Below are positions 50,052 through 58,770 of a DNA stretch of 64,000 nt, piece by piece. The first letter of the stretch is position 1; each line of letters opens with the position of its first letter. The translations under genes and the position numbers were made by a program. This stretch comes from an uncultured Marvinbryantia sp. (lineage in GTDB: Bacteria; Bacillota; Clostridia; Lachnospirales; Lachnospiraceae): contig CALDMO010000043.1 of assembly GCA_937915375.1 (NCBI GenBank), forward strand, positions 76,968 through 140,967, read 5' to 3'. Below the pieces are notes generated by a model. The model was not told the DNA's origin, made no database searches, and worked only from the letters and a program-made list of their open reading frames with translations.

Positions 50052-50169
50052 TTGGGAACAGTACGATTATGAGAAATCCTTAGCCAATATCTGGCTGATT
50101 CTTTGGTTGGTTCGGCGAAGAAACAATATGAAGGAATGATTATTTTGGAGTATTAAGAAAACAGAAGAG

Positions 50170-50205
50170 GATAAAAGTGGCTCTGCCTTGCGGTAGGGCC
50201 ACTTT
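50170..50205 (-). terminator. aroC terminator
   Basis: AAAGTGGC (50174-50181) pairs with GCCACTTT (50198-50205); read on the minus strand it continues TTTTATCC. It closes aroC from the minus strand. The rest of the 160-base gap holds no clear gene. Confidence 0.65.
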
Positions 50206-50211
50206 GCTGTA

Positions 50212-51315
50212 TTAGTTTTGATAAAATTGGATAATTCCATCCATCTGCGCTGACATATTTGACAGTACAGCATCCAACACGGTCAGAGCCGCCATAGATT
50301 CTACAACAACGACAGCGCGCGGTGCAATGATCGGGTCATGGCGTCCCTTGACATGTACCTCTATTTCATGACCGTCGCGGGTAACGGTGTGCTGCGCTGT
50401 TGAAATAGAGGGAGTCGGTTTAAAACCGATCCGCATGGAAATGGTACTTCCATCGCTGATACCGCCTAAAATACCGCCGGAGTGATTAGTTTCTTTTTTG
50501 ATGCTGCCGTCAGAGGCAATGATAAAAGCATCGTTGTTTTCGCTTCCTTTTGCTTTTGAAACAGCAATTCCGTCACCGATTTCAAAGGATCTGACTGCAC
50601 CGATGGAGAACATCGCTTTGGCTAGGTTGGCGCTTAATTTTTCAAAAACCGGATCACCGATGCCGGGCATCAGATTTTCAATCAGACATTCTACCATTGC
50701 GCCGGAGGAATCACCGGCTTTTTTGCATACTTCAAGGTAGGAGGCAGCTTTGGCCGCAGCTGTTTCATCCGGCATATTTAAGGGATTTTTGTCGCGGACG
50801 GAAAGATTAAAGCGCGCCGGATCAATTTCGACCGGACCGACAGAGCGCACATAAGCGGTGATCTTGATACCGAGCTGCGCAAGCAGCTTTGCGGCGATTG
50901 CTCCTGCGGCGACACGTCCGATGGTTTCGCGTCCGGAAGAACGTCCTCCACCGCGGTAGTCGCGAAAACCGTATTTCTGATCAAAGGTATAATCGGCGTG
51001 GCCGGGGCGGTAATATCCGGCAATCTCGCTGTAGTCGGAAGAACGCTGCGTCTTATTGTGAACAATCATAGAAATTGGTGTGCCGGTTGTTTTTCCTTCA
51101 AAAATGCCGGAAAGGATTTCTACTGTGTCGTTTTCCTTGCGCGGCGTGGAAAAAGCGTTTTGTCCCGGTTTTCTTCTGTCAAGAAATGTTTGAATATCCG
51201 CTTCGCAGAGCGGAAGTCCTGCCGGACAGCCGTCCACGACAACACCAAGCGCTTTTCCATGAGATTCTCCCCAGATGGTGATTTGAAATATTTTTCCGTA
51301 TGTAGAACCGGACAT
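50212..51315 (-). CDS. aroC: Chorismate synthase
   Basis: 367 residues. FMN-dependent last step of the shikimate pathway, EPSP to chorismate. Seen: GESHGKALGVVVDGCPAGLPL, RRKPGQ, ETIGRVAAGAIAAKLL, GGISDGSTISMRIGFKPTPSI and GRHDPIIAPRAVVVVESMAAL, the family signatures. AAGGAGG precedes the ATG. No other aro genes lie nearby, so it is a single gene unit. Confidence 0.96.
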   Translation of the reverse strand: MSGSTYGKIFQITIWGESHGKALGVVVDGCPAGLPLCEADIQTFLDRRKPGQNAFSTPRKENDTVEILSGIFEGKTTGTPISMIVHNKTQRSSDYSEIAGYYRPGHADYTFDQKYGFRDYRGGGRSSGRETIGRVAAGAIAAKLLAQLGIKITAYVRSVGPVEIDPARFNLSVRDKNPLNMPDETAAAKAASYLEVCKKAGDSSGAMVECLIENLMPGIGDPVFEKLSANLAKAMFSIGAVRSFEIGDGIAVSKAKGSENNDAFIIASDGSIKKETNHSGGILGGISDGSTISMRIGFKPTPSISTAQHTVTRDGHEIEVHVKGRHDPIIAPRAVVVVESMAALTVLDAVLSNMSAQMDGIIQFYQN

Positions 51316-51452
51316 GATAACTGCCTCCTTATGTCTATTTTACATAGACAGAGATTCTCCAAGACTGTATGTACAGTTGGGAAACTACTGCCATTAGAAC
51401 CTGTATCTAAGTATACGCAATTGTGAAAAAAATGTAAAGTTATTTGGTTTGA

Positions 51453-51481
51453 TTGACAAATAACAGGTAAAATCCTATACT
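51453..51481 (+). promoter_or_regulatory. Strong SigA-type promoter for the rhomboid-like/LtaS operon
   Basis: Perfect TTGACA at 51453-51458 and TATACT at 51476-51481 with a 17-base spacer, 58 bases before the first start codon. Confidence 0.82.
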
Positions 51482-51538
51482 ATAAAATTAGATGTTCCGC
51501 TTTGCGGAATATGATTATCAGAAAGAAAAGGTGTGACT

Positions 51539-52402
51539 ATGAACTGGATGAACAAAATGGAACGAAAGTTCGGCAGATATGCGGTACACAATCTATCCGC
51601 ATATATTATTGCGCTTTATGTGGCAGGATATTTGATGGCTGCGTTTTCGCCGCATATTTTGAACTATCTGACTCTGGAGCCGGCTTATATTCTGCGCGGA
51701 CAGGTGTGGAGACTGGTGACGTGGCTGTTGATACCGCCGGAGCAGCTTAGTATCTTTACGATCATTATGCTGTATTTCTATTATTCGGTAGGAAATGCGC
51801 TGGAGCGTACTTGGGGGGCGTTTCGTTATAACCTCTATATTTTCTCAGGTGTTATTTTTACAACGCTCGGAGCGTTTATTCTCTATGGGCTGCTGAAACT
51901 GAACTATCCGCCGATGGTGATTCCGACGATGGGAGCATCGTTCAGTACGTATTATATCAGTATGTCGATTCTGTTGGCGTTTACGGCAACATATCCGGAT
52001 GCGCAGGTGTTGCTGTATTTCTTTATTCCGATCAAGATCAAATGGCTGGGAATCTTGTATGGCGTTATGATCGTGTTCAGCCTGATTCAGAACAACTGGA
52101 GTGGCAGAGTGGTGATTATTGCTTCTCTTTTGAATTTTATCGTATTTTTCCTGACCTCCAGAAACATGAGACGTTTTTCGCCGTGGGAGCAGAAACGCAA
52201 ATACGAATATAAAAAAGCAACCGCACAGCAATATCAGACAAAGACGTCAGACGGACGGGTGGCAAAACACAAATGCGCGGTCTGCGGCCGTACAGAACTG
52301 GACGGAGAGCATTTGGAATTCCGCTTTTGTTCGAAATGTGATGGAAACTATGAGTATTGTCAGGATCATTTGTTCACGCATGAACATGTCCATAAATCAT
52401 GA
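51539..52402 (+). CDS. Rhomboid-like membrane protein with C-terminal zinc-ribbon, probably inactive
   Basis: 287 residues. Five to six helices in 18-205 with a rhomboid-like layout: ILRGQVWRLVTWLLIPP (about 51-67, the WR motif), FYYSVGNALERTWGAFRYNLY, and GASFSTYY at 132-139 where active rhomboids have GASGxxxG. No His is found in the later helices, so the Ser-His dyad is incomplete. The cytoplasmic end has CAVC (246-249), CSKC (264-267) and C274/H277, a zinc ribbon. AAGG lies before the ATG. It overlaps the LtaS-type gene by 4 bases, suggesting a joint role in the envelope. Confidence 0.75.
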   Translation: MNWMNKMERKFGRYAVHNLSAYIIALYVAGYLMAAFSPHILNYLTLEPAYILRGQVWRLVTWLLIPPEQLSIFTIIMLYFYYSVGNALERTWGAFRYNLYIFSGVIFTTLGAFILYGLLKLNYPPMVIPTMGASFSTYYISMSILLAFTATYPDAQVLLYFFIPIKIKWLGILYGVMIVFSLIQNNWSGRVVIIASLLNFIVFFLTSRNMRRFSPWEQKRKYEYKKATAQQYQTKTSDGRVAKHKCAVCGRTELDGEHLEFRFCSKCDGNYEYCQDHLFTHEHVHKS

Positions 52403-54237
52403 GTAAGGCATTGAAGATGAAAAAAATACGAAATTTTAAAATTACGGCGACAGCGCCGAAAGTGTTTTTGATGATAGTACTTCCGGTACTGACACTGATG
52501 TGTATGGAATTTTACACCCATGTACCCTGGGATTTGACGGTACCGATTTTTCTGCTGAATTTAGTATTTTATTATCTGCTGTTTGGAATCTGTACCTTTT
52601 TATTTGGAAGCACGGGACGCGGCTATGCCGTAGCACCGGTGCTTCCGATGCTGTTTGGGCTGATCAATTATTATGTGGTGGATTTTCGTTCATCACCGAT
52701 TGTACCGTGGGATATTTTTTCTATCGGTACGGCAGTGTCGGTTGCGGGCAATTACGAATTCGAGATTAAAGCGCGTGTGGTATATGTAGTGCTGGGCTTT
52801 CTTGCAATTATTTTGATTGGCAGTCGTCTGGGCGGTAAAAAAAGAACGATTCGTTTAAAACCAAGAATGCTTGGGCTGGCGCTTTCTGCTATCAGTATGT
52901 TTGGATATGTGCAGTATATTGGTACCGATGCATCTGTAAAAGCGTTCAGTCTGGATACAACGTTGTTTACGCCGAATGTTCTTTATCGTAATAATGGCCT
53001 GGTGGGGGGGTTTTTAGGAAATCTGAAATACCTTAAAGTAGAAAAACCGAACGGCTATTCTGCAAGCGCGGCGCAGGAAGAAGCAGAGTGTTATAAAAAG
53101 GAAACAGCGGATGTAGAGACAGAAGAACTGCCGAATGTGATCGCGATTATGAATGAGGCGCTTTCTGATCCGGCTGTGTTCGGGGAGTTTGAGACGAGCG
53201 AAGAATATTTTCCGTTTATCAATTCTCTGACGAAAAATACGGTAAAAGGAAACTGCTATGTTTCCGTCAAAGGCGGTAATACGGCAAATTCCGAATATGA
53301 ATTTCTGACGGGCGACTCGATGGCTTTTATGCCGACCGGCAGCGTACCCTATCAGCAATATGTAAAAGGAGAGATGCCGACGCTTGCCAGCCATCTGAAA
53401 CAGATGGGCTATAAAACGATCGGGATTCATCCATATAATGCTTCTGGTTGGGCGCGCGATAAAGTGTATCCGTGGTTCGGATTCGATGAAGCGCTGTTCC
53501 GCAGTGATTTTGAAGATCCGGCCTATATCCGCGATTATGTCAGCGATCAGTCCGCATTTGAAAAAATCATTGAATTGTATGAGGAAAAAGAGGCTTCTGA
53601 GCGTCTGTTTGCGTTTGAAGTAACGATGCAGAATCACGGTGGTTACAGTAAGGAGAGCCCCGGTTTTGAACCGTCGGTGCACCTGCCGCAGCTGGAAAAT
53701 AAAACGACCAACGTAATCGCGGCGGAAAAATACCTGACGCTGATGAAAAAAAGCGATGAGGCTTTTGAATATCTGGTGAATTATTTTGCAAAGCAGAAAG
53801 AGAAAACCATTATTCTGATGTTTGGCGATCATCAACCGTCCGATTATATCACAAATACGTTTTTGAGATTGACCGGCAGGAAGCGTGAGGGCGCGGATGC
53901 CGATAATGTTTATTTTGATAATTATATCGTTCCGTTTGTTATCTGGGCAAACTATGAGATTGAAGAGGAAGAAATTGAGGCGATCAGCGTAAATTATCTG
54001 AGTGGATTACTGCTGGAAAAAGCCGGCATTCCAACGATGCCGTATCAGGATTTTCTCTCGGATATGCGAAAAGAGATTCCGGCGGTGACTGCAAATATGA
54101 TTATTACGTCAGAAGGCGGGAGATGTAAGTATACGGAAGGCGCGTCGGCGGCAGCCGATTGGCTGAATCGTTATCAGATTCTGACTTACAATCATCTGGT
54201 GGACGGTAAAAACCGTGTGGAAAACTATTTTGAATAA
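52399..54237 (+). CDS. LTA synthase family sulfatase-fold membrane protein
   Basis: 612 residues. About five helices in 15-170, then an extracellular sulfatase-like domain. Seen: NVIAIMNEALSDPAVFG (first metal motif), KGGNTANSEYEFLTG with the catalytic Thr at about 295, HPYNASGWARDKVYPWFGFDEA, VTMQNHGGYSK and LMFGDHQPSD. These are the metal and nucleophile motifs of lipoteichoic-acid synthases and related phosphoglycerol transferases. Which glycerophosphate polymer it makes is unknown. Start overlaps the previous gene as ATGA; an ATG at 52417 is a possible alternative. Confidence 0.9.
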   Translation: MSKALKMKKIRNFKITATAPKVFLMIVLPVLTLMCMEFYTHVPWDLTVPIFLLNLVFYYLLFGICTFLFGSTGRGYAVAPVLPMLFGLINYYVVDFRSSPIVPWDIFSIGTAVSVAGNYEFEIKARVVYVVLGFLAIILIGSRLGGKKRTIRLKPRMLGLALSAISMFGYVQYIGTDASVKAFSLDTTLFTPNVLYRNNGLVGGFLGNLKYLKVEKPNGYSASAAQEEAECYKKETADVETEELPNVIAIMNEALSDPAVFGEFETSEEYFPFINSLTKNTVKGNCYVSVKGGNTANSEYEFLTGDSMAFMPTGSVPYQQYVKGEMPTLASHLKQMGYKTIGIHPYNASGWARDKVYPWFGFDEALFRSDFEDPAYIRDYVSDQSAFEKIIELYEEKEASERLFAFEVTMQNHGGYSKESPGFEPSVHLPQLENKTTNVIAAEKYLTLMKKSDEAFEYLVNYFAKQKEKTIILMFGDHQPSDYITNTFLRLTGRKREGADADNVYFDNYIVPFVIWANYEIEEEEIEAISVNYLSGLLLEKAGIPTMPYQDFLSDMRKEIPAVTANMIITSEGGRCKYTEGASAAADWLNRYQILTYNHLVDGKNRVENYFE

Positions 54238-54245
54238 GAAAAATA

Positions 54246-54274
54246 TTTCAGGGAAGTAAAAAGTGTGTTATACT
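54246..54274 (+). promoter_or_regulatory. nagB promoter
   Basis: TTTCAG at 54246-54251 and TATACT at 54269-54274, 17-base spacer. Confidence 0.62.
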
Positions 54275-54281
54275 ATATCCG

Positions 54282-54309
54282 CTTGGTCAGAAATAGTAAT
54301 ATGACCAGC
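54282..54309 (+). promoter_or_regulatory. Inverted repeat overlapping the nagB transcription start (possible operator)
   Basis: TGGTCA (54284-54289) and TGACCA (54302-54307) lie 8 to 33 bases after the -10. GntR-family regulators of amino-sugar genes bind TGGTC/GACCA palindromes, though usually with a shorter centre, so a NagR/YvoA-type operator is possible. A hairpin is the alternative. Confidence 0.4.
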
Positions 54310-54356
54310 AGCAACTTGTTATAAAATACCGGGAAAAGAAAAGGAGAAAAGGAAGT

Positions 54357-55094
54357 ATGAGATTTGTAAAAACAAAGGATTACAATGATATGAGCCGTAA
54401 GGCTGCAAATGTGATCAGCGCACAGATGATCGAGAAGCCGGATTGTGTGCTCGGACTCGCAACAGGTTCCACTCCAATCGGATTATATAAATGTCTGGTA
54501 GAACGTTATGAATCCGGAGATCTTGATTTTTCAAAGGTATCAAGTGTGAATTTGGATGAATATCGCGGATTGCCGCATGAAAATGATCAGAGTTATTATT
54601 ATTTTATGAATGACAATTTATTTTCACATGTAAATATTGATGTAACAAAGACACATGTGCCGGACGGCACGATTGCAGATGCCGATGAGGCTTGCAATGC
54701 ATATGAAGAAATTATTGCCAGCGTGGGCGGCGTTGATATTCAGCTTTTGGGTATGGGACATAATGGCCATATCGGTTTTAATGAGCCGGCTGATACTTTC
54801 GCGAAAAAGACCAACTGCGTACAGCTCGCAGAGTCTACCATTAATGCGAATGCCCGTTTCTTTGCTTCAAAAGAAGATGTGCCGACACAGGCATATACAA
54901 TGGGAATCGGTACAATCATGGCAGCAAAAAAGATTCTTGTGGTTGTCAGCGGTGCAGATAAAGCAGATATCGTAGAAAAAGCTTTCTTTGGTCCGGTAAC
55001 GCCGCAGGTACCGGCATCTATTCTGCAGTTCCATCCGGATGTGACTGTTGTTGGTGATGAAGCTGCGTTCGCGAAGATTGCAGACCGTATTTAA
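54357..55094 (+). CDS. nagB: Glucosamine-6-phosphate deaminase
   Basis: 245 residues. Converts glucosamine-6-P to fructose-6-P and ammonia. Seen: VLGLATGSTPIGLYK, VSSVNLDEYRGLP with the catalytic Asp, LGMGHNGHIGFNEPAD with the His and Glu of the active site, and TMGIGTIMAAKKILVVVSG. AAAGGAG is 12 bases before the ATG at 54357 and GAAGT nearer. It comes before nagA and shares its promoter. Confidence 0.96.
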   Translation: MRFVKTKDYNDMSRKAANVISAQMIEKPDCVLGLATGSTPIGLYKCLVERYESGDLDFSKVSSVNLDEYRGLPHENDQSYYYFMNDNLFSHVNIDVTKTHVPDGTIADADEACNAYEEIIASVGGVDIQLLGMGHNGHIGFNEPADTFAKKTNCVQLAESTINANARFFASKEDVPTQAYTMGIGTIMAAKKILVVVSGADKADIVEKAFFGPVTPQVPASILQFHPDVTVVGDEAAFAKIADRI

Positions 55095-55102
55095 TTTGCA
55101 GT

Positions 55103-55130
55103 AAATAGGCAAGTGTAAACTTGCCTATTT
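55103..55130 (+). terminator. Hairpin between nagB and nagA (attenuator-like)
   Basis: Perfect 12-bp stem, 55103-55114 with 55119-55130, loop GTAA, followed by TTAC. The weak T run means partial read-through to nagA is likely. It may reduce nagA relative to nagB. Confidence 0.6.
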
Positions 55131-55185
55131 TACAAAACGCTTTGCAAGATGCATATTCCTTGTTTTTTAAGTAAGGGGGTTACCA

Positions 55186-56310
55186 ATGAAAATTATAAAT
55201 GGAACTGTTTTTTCGGAAGATGGAGTGTTTGAGAAAAGAGATGTCAATATCTGTGAGGGGCGTTTCTGTCAGACTGATACGGCAGACACGGATGTGATCA
55301 ATGCGGAAGGTCTGTACGTGATTCCGGGACTGGTGGATATTCATTTTCACGGCTGTATGGGATACGATTTTTGTGACGGCACAAAGGAGGCTTTGGATGC
55401 GATCACATCCTATGAAGCCAGTCAGGGTGTGACGAGTATTACCCCGGCAACCATGACGCTTTCAGAGGAGATGCTGACAAAAATTTTTGCCAATGCAGGT
55501 GCGTATGATAATACCGAAGGCAGTGCGCTTCGGGGAATCAACATGGAAGGTCCGTTTGTTTCCGAGGCAAAAAAAGGAGCGCAGAACGGCGCATACCTGC
55601 ATAAACCGGATGTAGACTTTTTCCAGAAAATGCAGAAGCTTTCCGGCGGTTTGATCAAGCAGGTGGCTGTAGCTCCGGAAGAAGACGAAAATTTGAATTT
55701 TACCAAAACGCTGAAGGATGAGGTAGTGATTTCGGTTGCACATACGACAGCGGATTATGATACGGCAAAAGCGGCATTTGACGCGGGAGCATGTCATGTG
55801 ACACATCTGTTTAACGCGATGCCGAATTTCAGCCACCGTGCGCCCGGAGTAGTGGGAGCGGCTTTTGACAGTAAGGATGTGACGGTTGAGCTGATCTGTG
55901 ATGGCATCCATATCCATCCATCGATGGTGCGTTCTGTATTTGCACTGTTCGGCGCACAGCGCGTCTGCATGGTCAGTGATAGTATGATGGCGACTGGATT
56001 AAAAGACGGACAGTACGCGCTTGGCGGTCAGCCGGTAAACGTAAAAGGAAGATTGGCAACATTGGAAAACGGCACAATCGCAGGTTCCGCATCGAACCTG
56101 ATGGAATGTCTGCGCGTAGCAGTAAAAGAGATGGGAATTCCGCTTGCGGACGCGGTGTTGGCATCTACAGCGACACCGGCGAGATCACTCGGTCTTTATG
56201 ATGAATGCGGCAGTATTACAGCCGGCAAATCAGCCGACGCAGTACTTTTAGATCAGGATTTGAATATTGTGCAGGTGATCTGCAGAGGAAAATGTTTGAT
56301 CAATAAATAA
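55186..56310 (+). CDS. nagA: N-acetylglucosamine-6-phosphate deacetylase
   Basis: 374 residues, amidohydrolase fold. Seen: PGLVDIHFHGCMGYDFCDG with the first metal His pair, NMEGPFVSEAKKGAQNGAYL with the Glu ligand, ISVAHTTADYDTA and CHVTHLFNAMPNFSHRAPG with His ligands, ELICDGIHIHP and VSDSMMATG with the catalytic Asp. GGGGG follows before the ATG. Acts before NagB on GlcNAc-6-P from cell-wall or host glycans. Confidence 0.95.
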   Translation: MKIINGTVFSEDGVFEKRDVNICEGRFCQTDTADTDVINAEGLYVIPGLVDIHFHGCMGYDFCDGTKEALDAITSYEASQGVTSITPATMTLSEEMLTKIFANAGAYDNTEGSALRGINMEGPFVSEAKKGAQNGAYLHKPDVDFFQKMQKLSGGLIKQVAVAPEEDENLNFTKTLKDEVVISVAHTTADYDTAKAAFDAGACHVTHLFNAMPNFSHRAPGVVGAAFDSKDVTVELICDGIHIHPSMVRSVFALFGAQRVCMVSDSMMATGLKDGQYALGGQPVNVKGRLATLENGTIAGSASNLMECLRVAVKEMGIPLADAVLASTATPARSLGLYDECGSITAGKSADAVLLDQDLNIVQVICRGKCLINK

Positions 56311-56344
56311 AAAGTTGTCTGCATAAGCAGCAGATATTGTAAAA

Positions 56345-56398
56345 GAAGAACCATATGGAGAGTTGCCGAATGCGCAGTTTCCATATGGTTCTTTATTA
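56345..56398. terminator. Bidirectional terminator between nagA and the YczE-like gene
   Basis: Perfect 14-bp stem, 56346-56359 with 56380-56393. On the plus strand it runs into TTATTATT; on the minus strand it is followed by CTTTTA. The convergent layout supports use from both sides. Confidence 0.78.
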
Positions 56399-57049
56399 TT
56401 ATTTTTCCAGAAATGGTTTTGCCACATGATTGTTGAAATAGTCGATCAGAGGGCCCATGAAAAAGGCGGTGATGATCGTTCCGATTCCGGCAATTGTCGG
56501 AATGGAGGTAAAACTGCCGCCTGCCAGCAGGTAAAGAATACATCCGGCAGCGACACAGACGATATCGGTGGCAATACGAATATATTTAAATTTTCCGATG
56601 TGCCAGTTTTCAGTAAGAATCAGGGCTACGGCGTCGTAGGTGGATACACCCATTGCTGCGGTGAAATAAAATGCGGAGCTAAAACACATGATCACAATAG
56701 CGATCAATAGAAATACTACGCGCACCGGCATGGACGGTTCTCCGAAGATGCCTTGAAAGAAATCGTAAGAAAACTGTACGATGTAGCCGGTCAGAAACAG
56801 ATTGATAAAGGTACCAAGTCCGATACGACGGCGGTCAAAGATCAGACTGAACAGCAGCAATGCTACATTGGCGATCACATAAAGTGTACCGAAAGAAATT
56901 GGAATCAGAGCATCCAGACCGGCCATAAAAGACTGGAACGGATCGACACCGAGCGCCGCCAGCTTAAATAGACCGACACTGACAGCGCAGCTGACAACGC
57001 CGAAAACAGTCATTCCAACACGTTTTGCAAATTTTTTGTCTGTATTCAT
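56399..57049 (-). CDS. YczE/YitT-like membrane protein
   Basis: 216 residues with five to six helices. Seen: VGMTVFGVVSCAVSVGLFKLAALGVDPFQSFMAGL, FGTLYVIANVALLLFSLIFDRRRIGLGTFINLFLTGYIVQF, and a late GVSTYDAVALIL. GxxPxxxxxxG and FDRRxIGxGT patterns match the YczE/YyaS/YitT family. Function is unknown. AGAGGG-type site precedes the ATG. Single minus-strand gene between nagA and metY. Confidence 0.85.
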   Translation of the reverse strand: MNTDKKFAKRVGMTVFGVVSCAVSVGLFKLAALGVDPFQSFMAGLDALIPISFGTLYVIANVALLLFSLIFDRRRIGLGTFINLFLTGYIVQFSYDFFQGIFGEPSMPVRVVFLLIAIVIMCFSSAFYFTAAMGVSTYDAVALILTENWHIGKFKYIRIATDIVCVAAGCILYLLAGGSFTSIPTIAGIGTIITAFFMGPLIDYFNNHVAKPFLEK

Positions 57050-57238
57050 TTTTCTCCCTCTTATTATATATAGATTGAAAACGAAGGAGCGGCTGCCGCT
57101 TCGCTTTGTATTTAAAAAGTATAGAAACTTCCACAGGAAAAAGCAATGTTTTTTTCTGTTTTATTTTGGAAATATTTATGGTAAAATAAAAGGAAACAGA
57201 GCAATAAAAGACATGACAGAAAAGAGGCAGATACAAAG

Positions 57239-58516
57239 ATGAATTACAGACAGGAAACAAAGTGTGTACAGTCAGGGTGGACTCCGAAAAAAGGGGAACC
57301 GCGTATTCTCCCAATTATTCAGAGCACTACATTCAAATATGATACGACAGAGGAAATGGGCAGGCTTTTTGATTTGGAAGAGGAGGGATATTTTTATTCC
57401 CGCGTACAAAACCCGACCAGTGACGCTGTAGCGGCTAAAATTGCCGACTTGGAAGGCGGTGTAGCGGCGGTTTTGACTTCCTCCGGACAGGCGGCGGTTT
57501 TTTATGCGATCGTTAATATCTGTGAGGCGGGGGATCACATTGTTTCGACAGCGACGATTTATGGCGGTACGCACAACCTGTTTCATGTGACCTTAAAAAA
57601 ATTTGGCATCGACTGTACTTTTGTGGACGCCGATGCGGATAAAGAGACGATTGCGGCGGCTTTCCGTCCGAATACAAAAGTACTGTTTGCGGAAACGGTG
57701 TCGAATCCGGCGTTGGTCGTGCTTGATATTGAAAAATTTGCAAAGATCGCGCACGAACACGGTGTACCGCTGATGGTGGATAATACTTTTGCTACGCCGA
57801 TCAATTGCCGTCCGTTTGAATGGGGCGCGGATATCGTGGTGCATTCCACAAGCAAATATATGGACGGACATGCGATGCAGCTTGGCGGTGCGATCGTGGA
57901 TTCTGGAAACTTTGACTGGAATGCGTACGGAAGCAAATTTCATGGTCTGACCGAGCCGGACGAATCGTATCATGGCATTGTTTATACAGAGAAATTTGGG
58001 AAAAAGGCATATATTACAAAGGCGACTGTGCAGCTGATGCGTGATCTTGGAGCTGTGCCGTCTCCGCTGAACAGCTTTTTGCTGAATGTGGGGTTGGAAA
58101 CGTTGGCGCTGCGTGTGGAGCGTCACTGCAGCAATGCGGCAAAGATTGCAGAATATTTGAGTCGCCATGAGAAAGTGAATCATGTGAATTATGCTGGACT
58201 GCCGGGAGATAAATATCACGAACGGGCGAAAAAATATATGCCGAATGGCACCTGCGGTGTAATTTCGTTTGAACTAAAAGGGGGACGCGAGGCGGCGGTT
58301 CGTTTTATGGACAGCCTGAAGCTGGCAGCGATCGTAACGCATGTGGCGGATGCGCGCACCGGTGTTCTTCATCCGGCCAGCCATACACATCGTCAGATGA
58401 ACGATCAGCAGCTGAAGGATGCCGGAGTATCTGCAGGACTGATTCGATTCTCTGTCGGGATAGAAAATGTAGAAGATTTGATTGCGGATTTGGAGCAGGC
58501 GCTTGAGCAGGCATAA
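57239..58516 (+). CDS. metY: O-acetylhomoserine sulfhydrylase (homocysteine synthase)
   Basis: 425-residue PLP enzyme of the Cys/Met metabolism family. It makes homocysteine from O-acetylhomoserine and sulfide. Seen: ETKCVQSGW, PIIQSTTFKYDTTEEMGRLF, YSRVQNPTSDAVAAKIADLEGG, VDNTFATPINCRPFEWGADIVVHSTSKYMDGHA with the PLP Lys in HSTSKY, and RFSVGIENVEDLIADLEQAL. A long insertion with FHGLTEPDESYHG is typical of MetY over MetB. No S-box or T-box leader was seen. Confidence 0.93.
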   Translation: MNYRQETKCVQSGWTPKKGEPRILPIIQSTTFKYDTTEEMGRLFDLEEEGYFYSRVQNPTSDAVAAKIADLEGGVAAVLTSSGQAAVFYAIVNICEAGDHIVSTATIYGGTHNLFHVTLKKFGIDCTFVDADADKETIAAAFRPNTKVLFAETVSNPALVVLDIEKFAKIAHEHGVPLMVDNTFATPINCRPFEWGADIVVHSTSKYMDGHAMQLGGAIVDSGNFDWNAYGSKFHGLTEPDESYHGIVYTEKFGKKAYITKATVQLMRDLGAVPSPLNSFLLNVGLETLALRVERHCSNAAKIAEYLSRHEKVNHVNYAGLPGDKYHERAKKYMPNGTCGVISFELKGGREAAVRFMDSLKLAAIVTHVADARTGVLHPASHTHRQMNDQQLKDAGVSAGLIRFSVGIENVEDLIADLEQALEQA

Positions 58517-58531
58517 AATTAAAATTTTTGC

Positions 58532-58560
58532 TTGCAAATTGGTTCAGTATGTGGTAGAAT
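58532..58560 (+). promoter_or_regulatory. tRNA-Leu promoter
   Basis: TTGCAA at 58532-58537 and TAGAAT at 58555-58560, 17-base spacer, 42 bases before the tRNA. Confidence 0.65.
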
Positions 58561-58601
58561 GATTTTCGGTTGGTAAGACCGGACAATTTTACAATAGAAC
58601 T

Positions 58602-58688
58602 GCCGGTGTGTCGGAATTGGCAGACGAGACAGACTCAAAATCTGTTATCCATCCGGGTGTGTGGGTTCGAGTCCCACCACCGGCACCA
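58602..58688 (+). tRNA. tRNA-Leu (anticodon CAA)
   Basis: Acceptor GCCGGTG (58602-58608) pairs with CACCGGC (58678-58684); D-loop with GGAATTGGCAGAC; anticodon stem ACAGA/TCTGT with loop CTCAAAA giving CAA; long variable arm as in class II tRNA; T arm GTGGGTTCGAGTCCCAC; encoded CCA at 58686-58688. Reads UUG leucine codons. Confidence 0.96.
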
Positions 58689-58697
58689 GAAAGTAAT

Positions 58698-58737
58698 GCT
58701 CCTTAAGTTGTTGGAAACAGCTTTAAGGAGCTTTTTT
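58698..58737 (+). terminator. Terminator after tRNA-Leu
   Basis: GCTCCTTAA (58698-58706) pairs with TTAAGGAGC (58723-58731), inner AGTTGT/ACAGCT helix, GGAA-type loop, then six T. Confidence 0.9.
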
Positions 58738-58770
58738 AATACTTATAAAAAAATACGAGGTTTAAGATAG

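Noticed and set aside
53014..53835. 273-codon minus-strand open frame
   Set aside because: Antisense to the LtaS-type gene; no domain recognised and cysteine/arginine/phenylalanine bias of a shadow.
57050..57238. SAM riboswitch or T-box upstream of metY
   Set aside because: The 189-base gap is A/T rich without the conserved aptamer blocks or T-box sequence.
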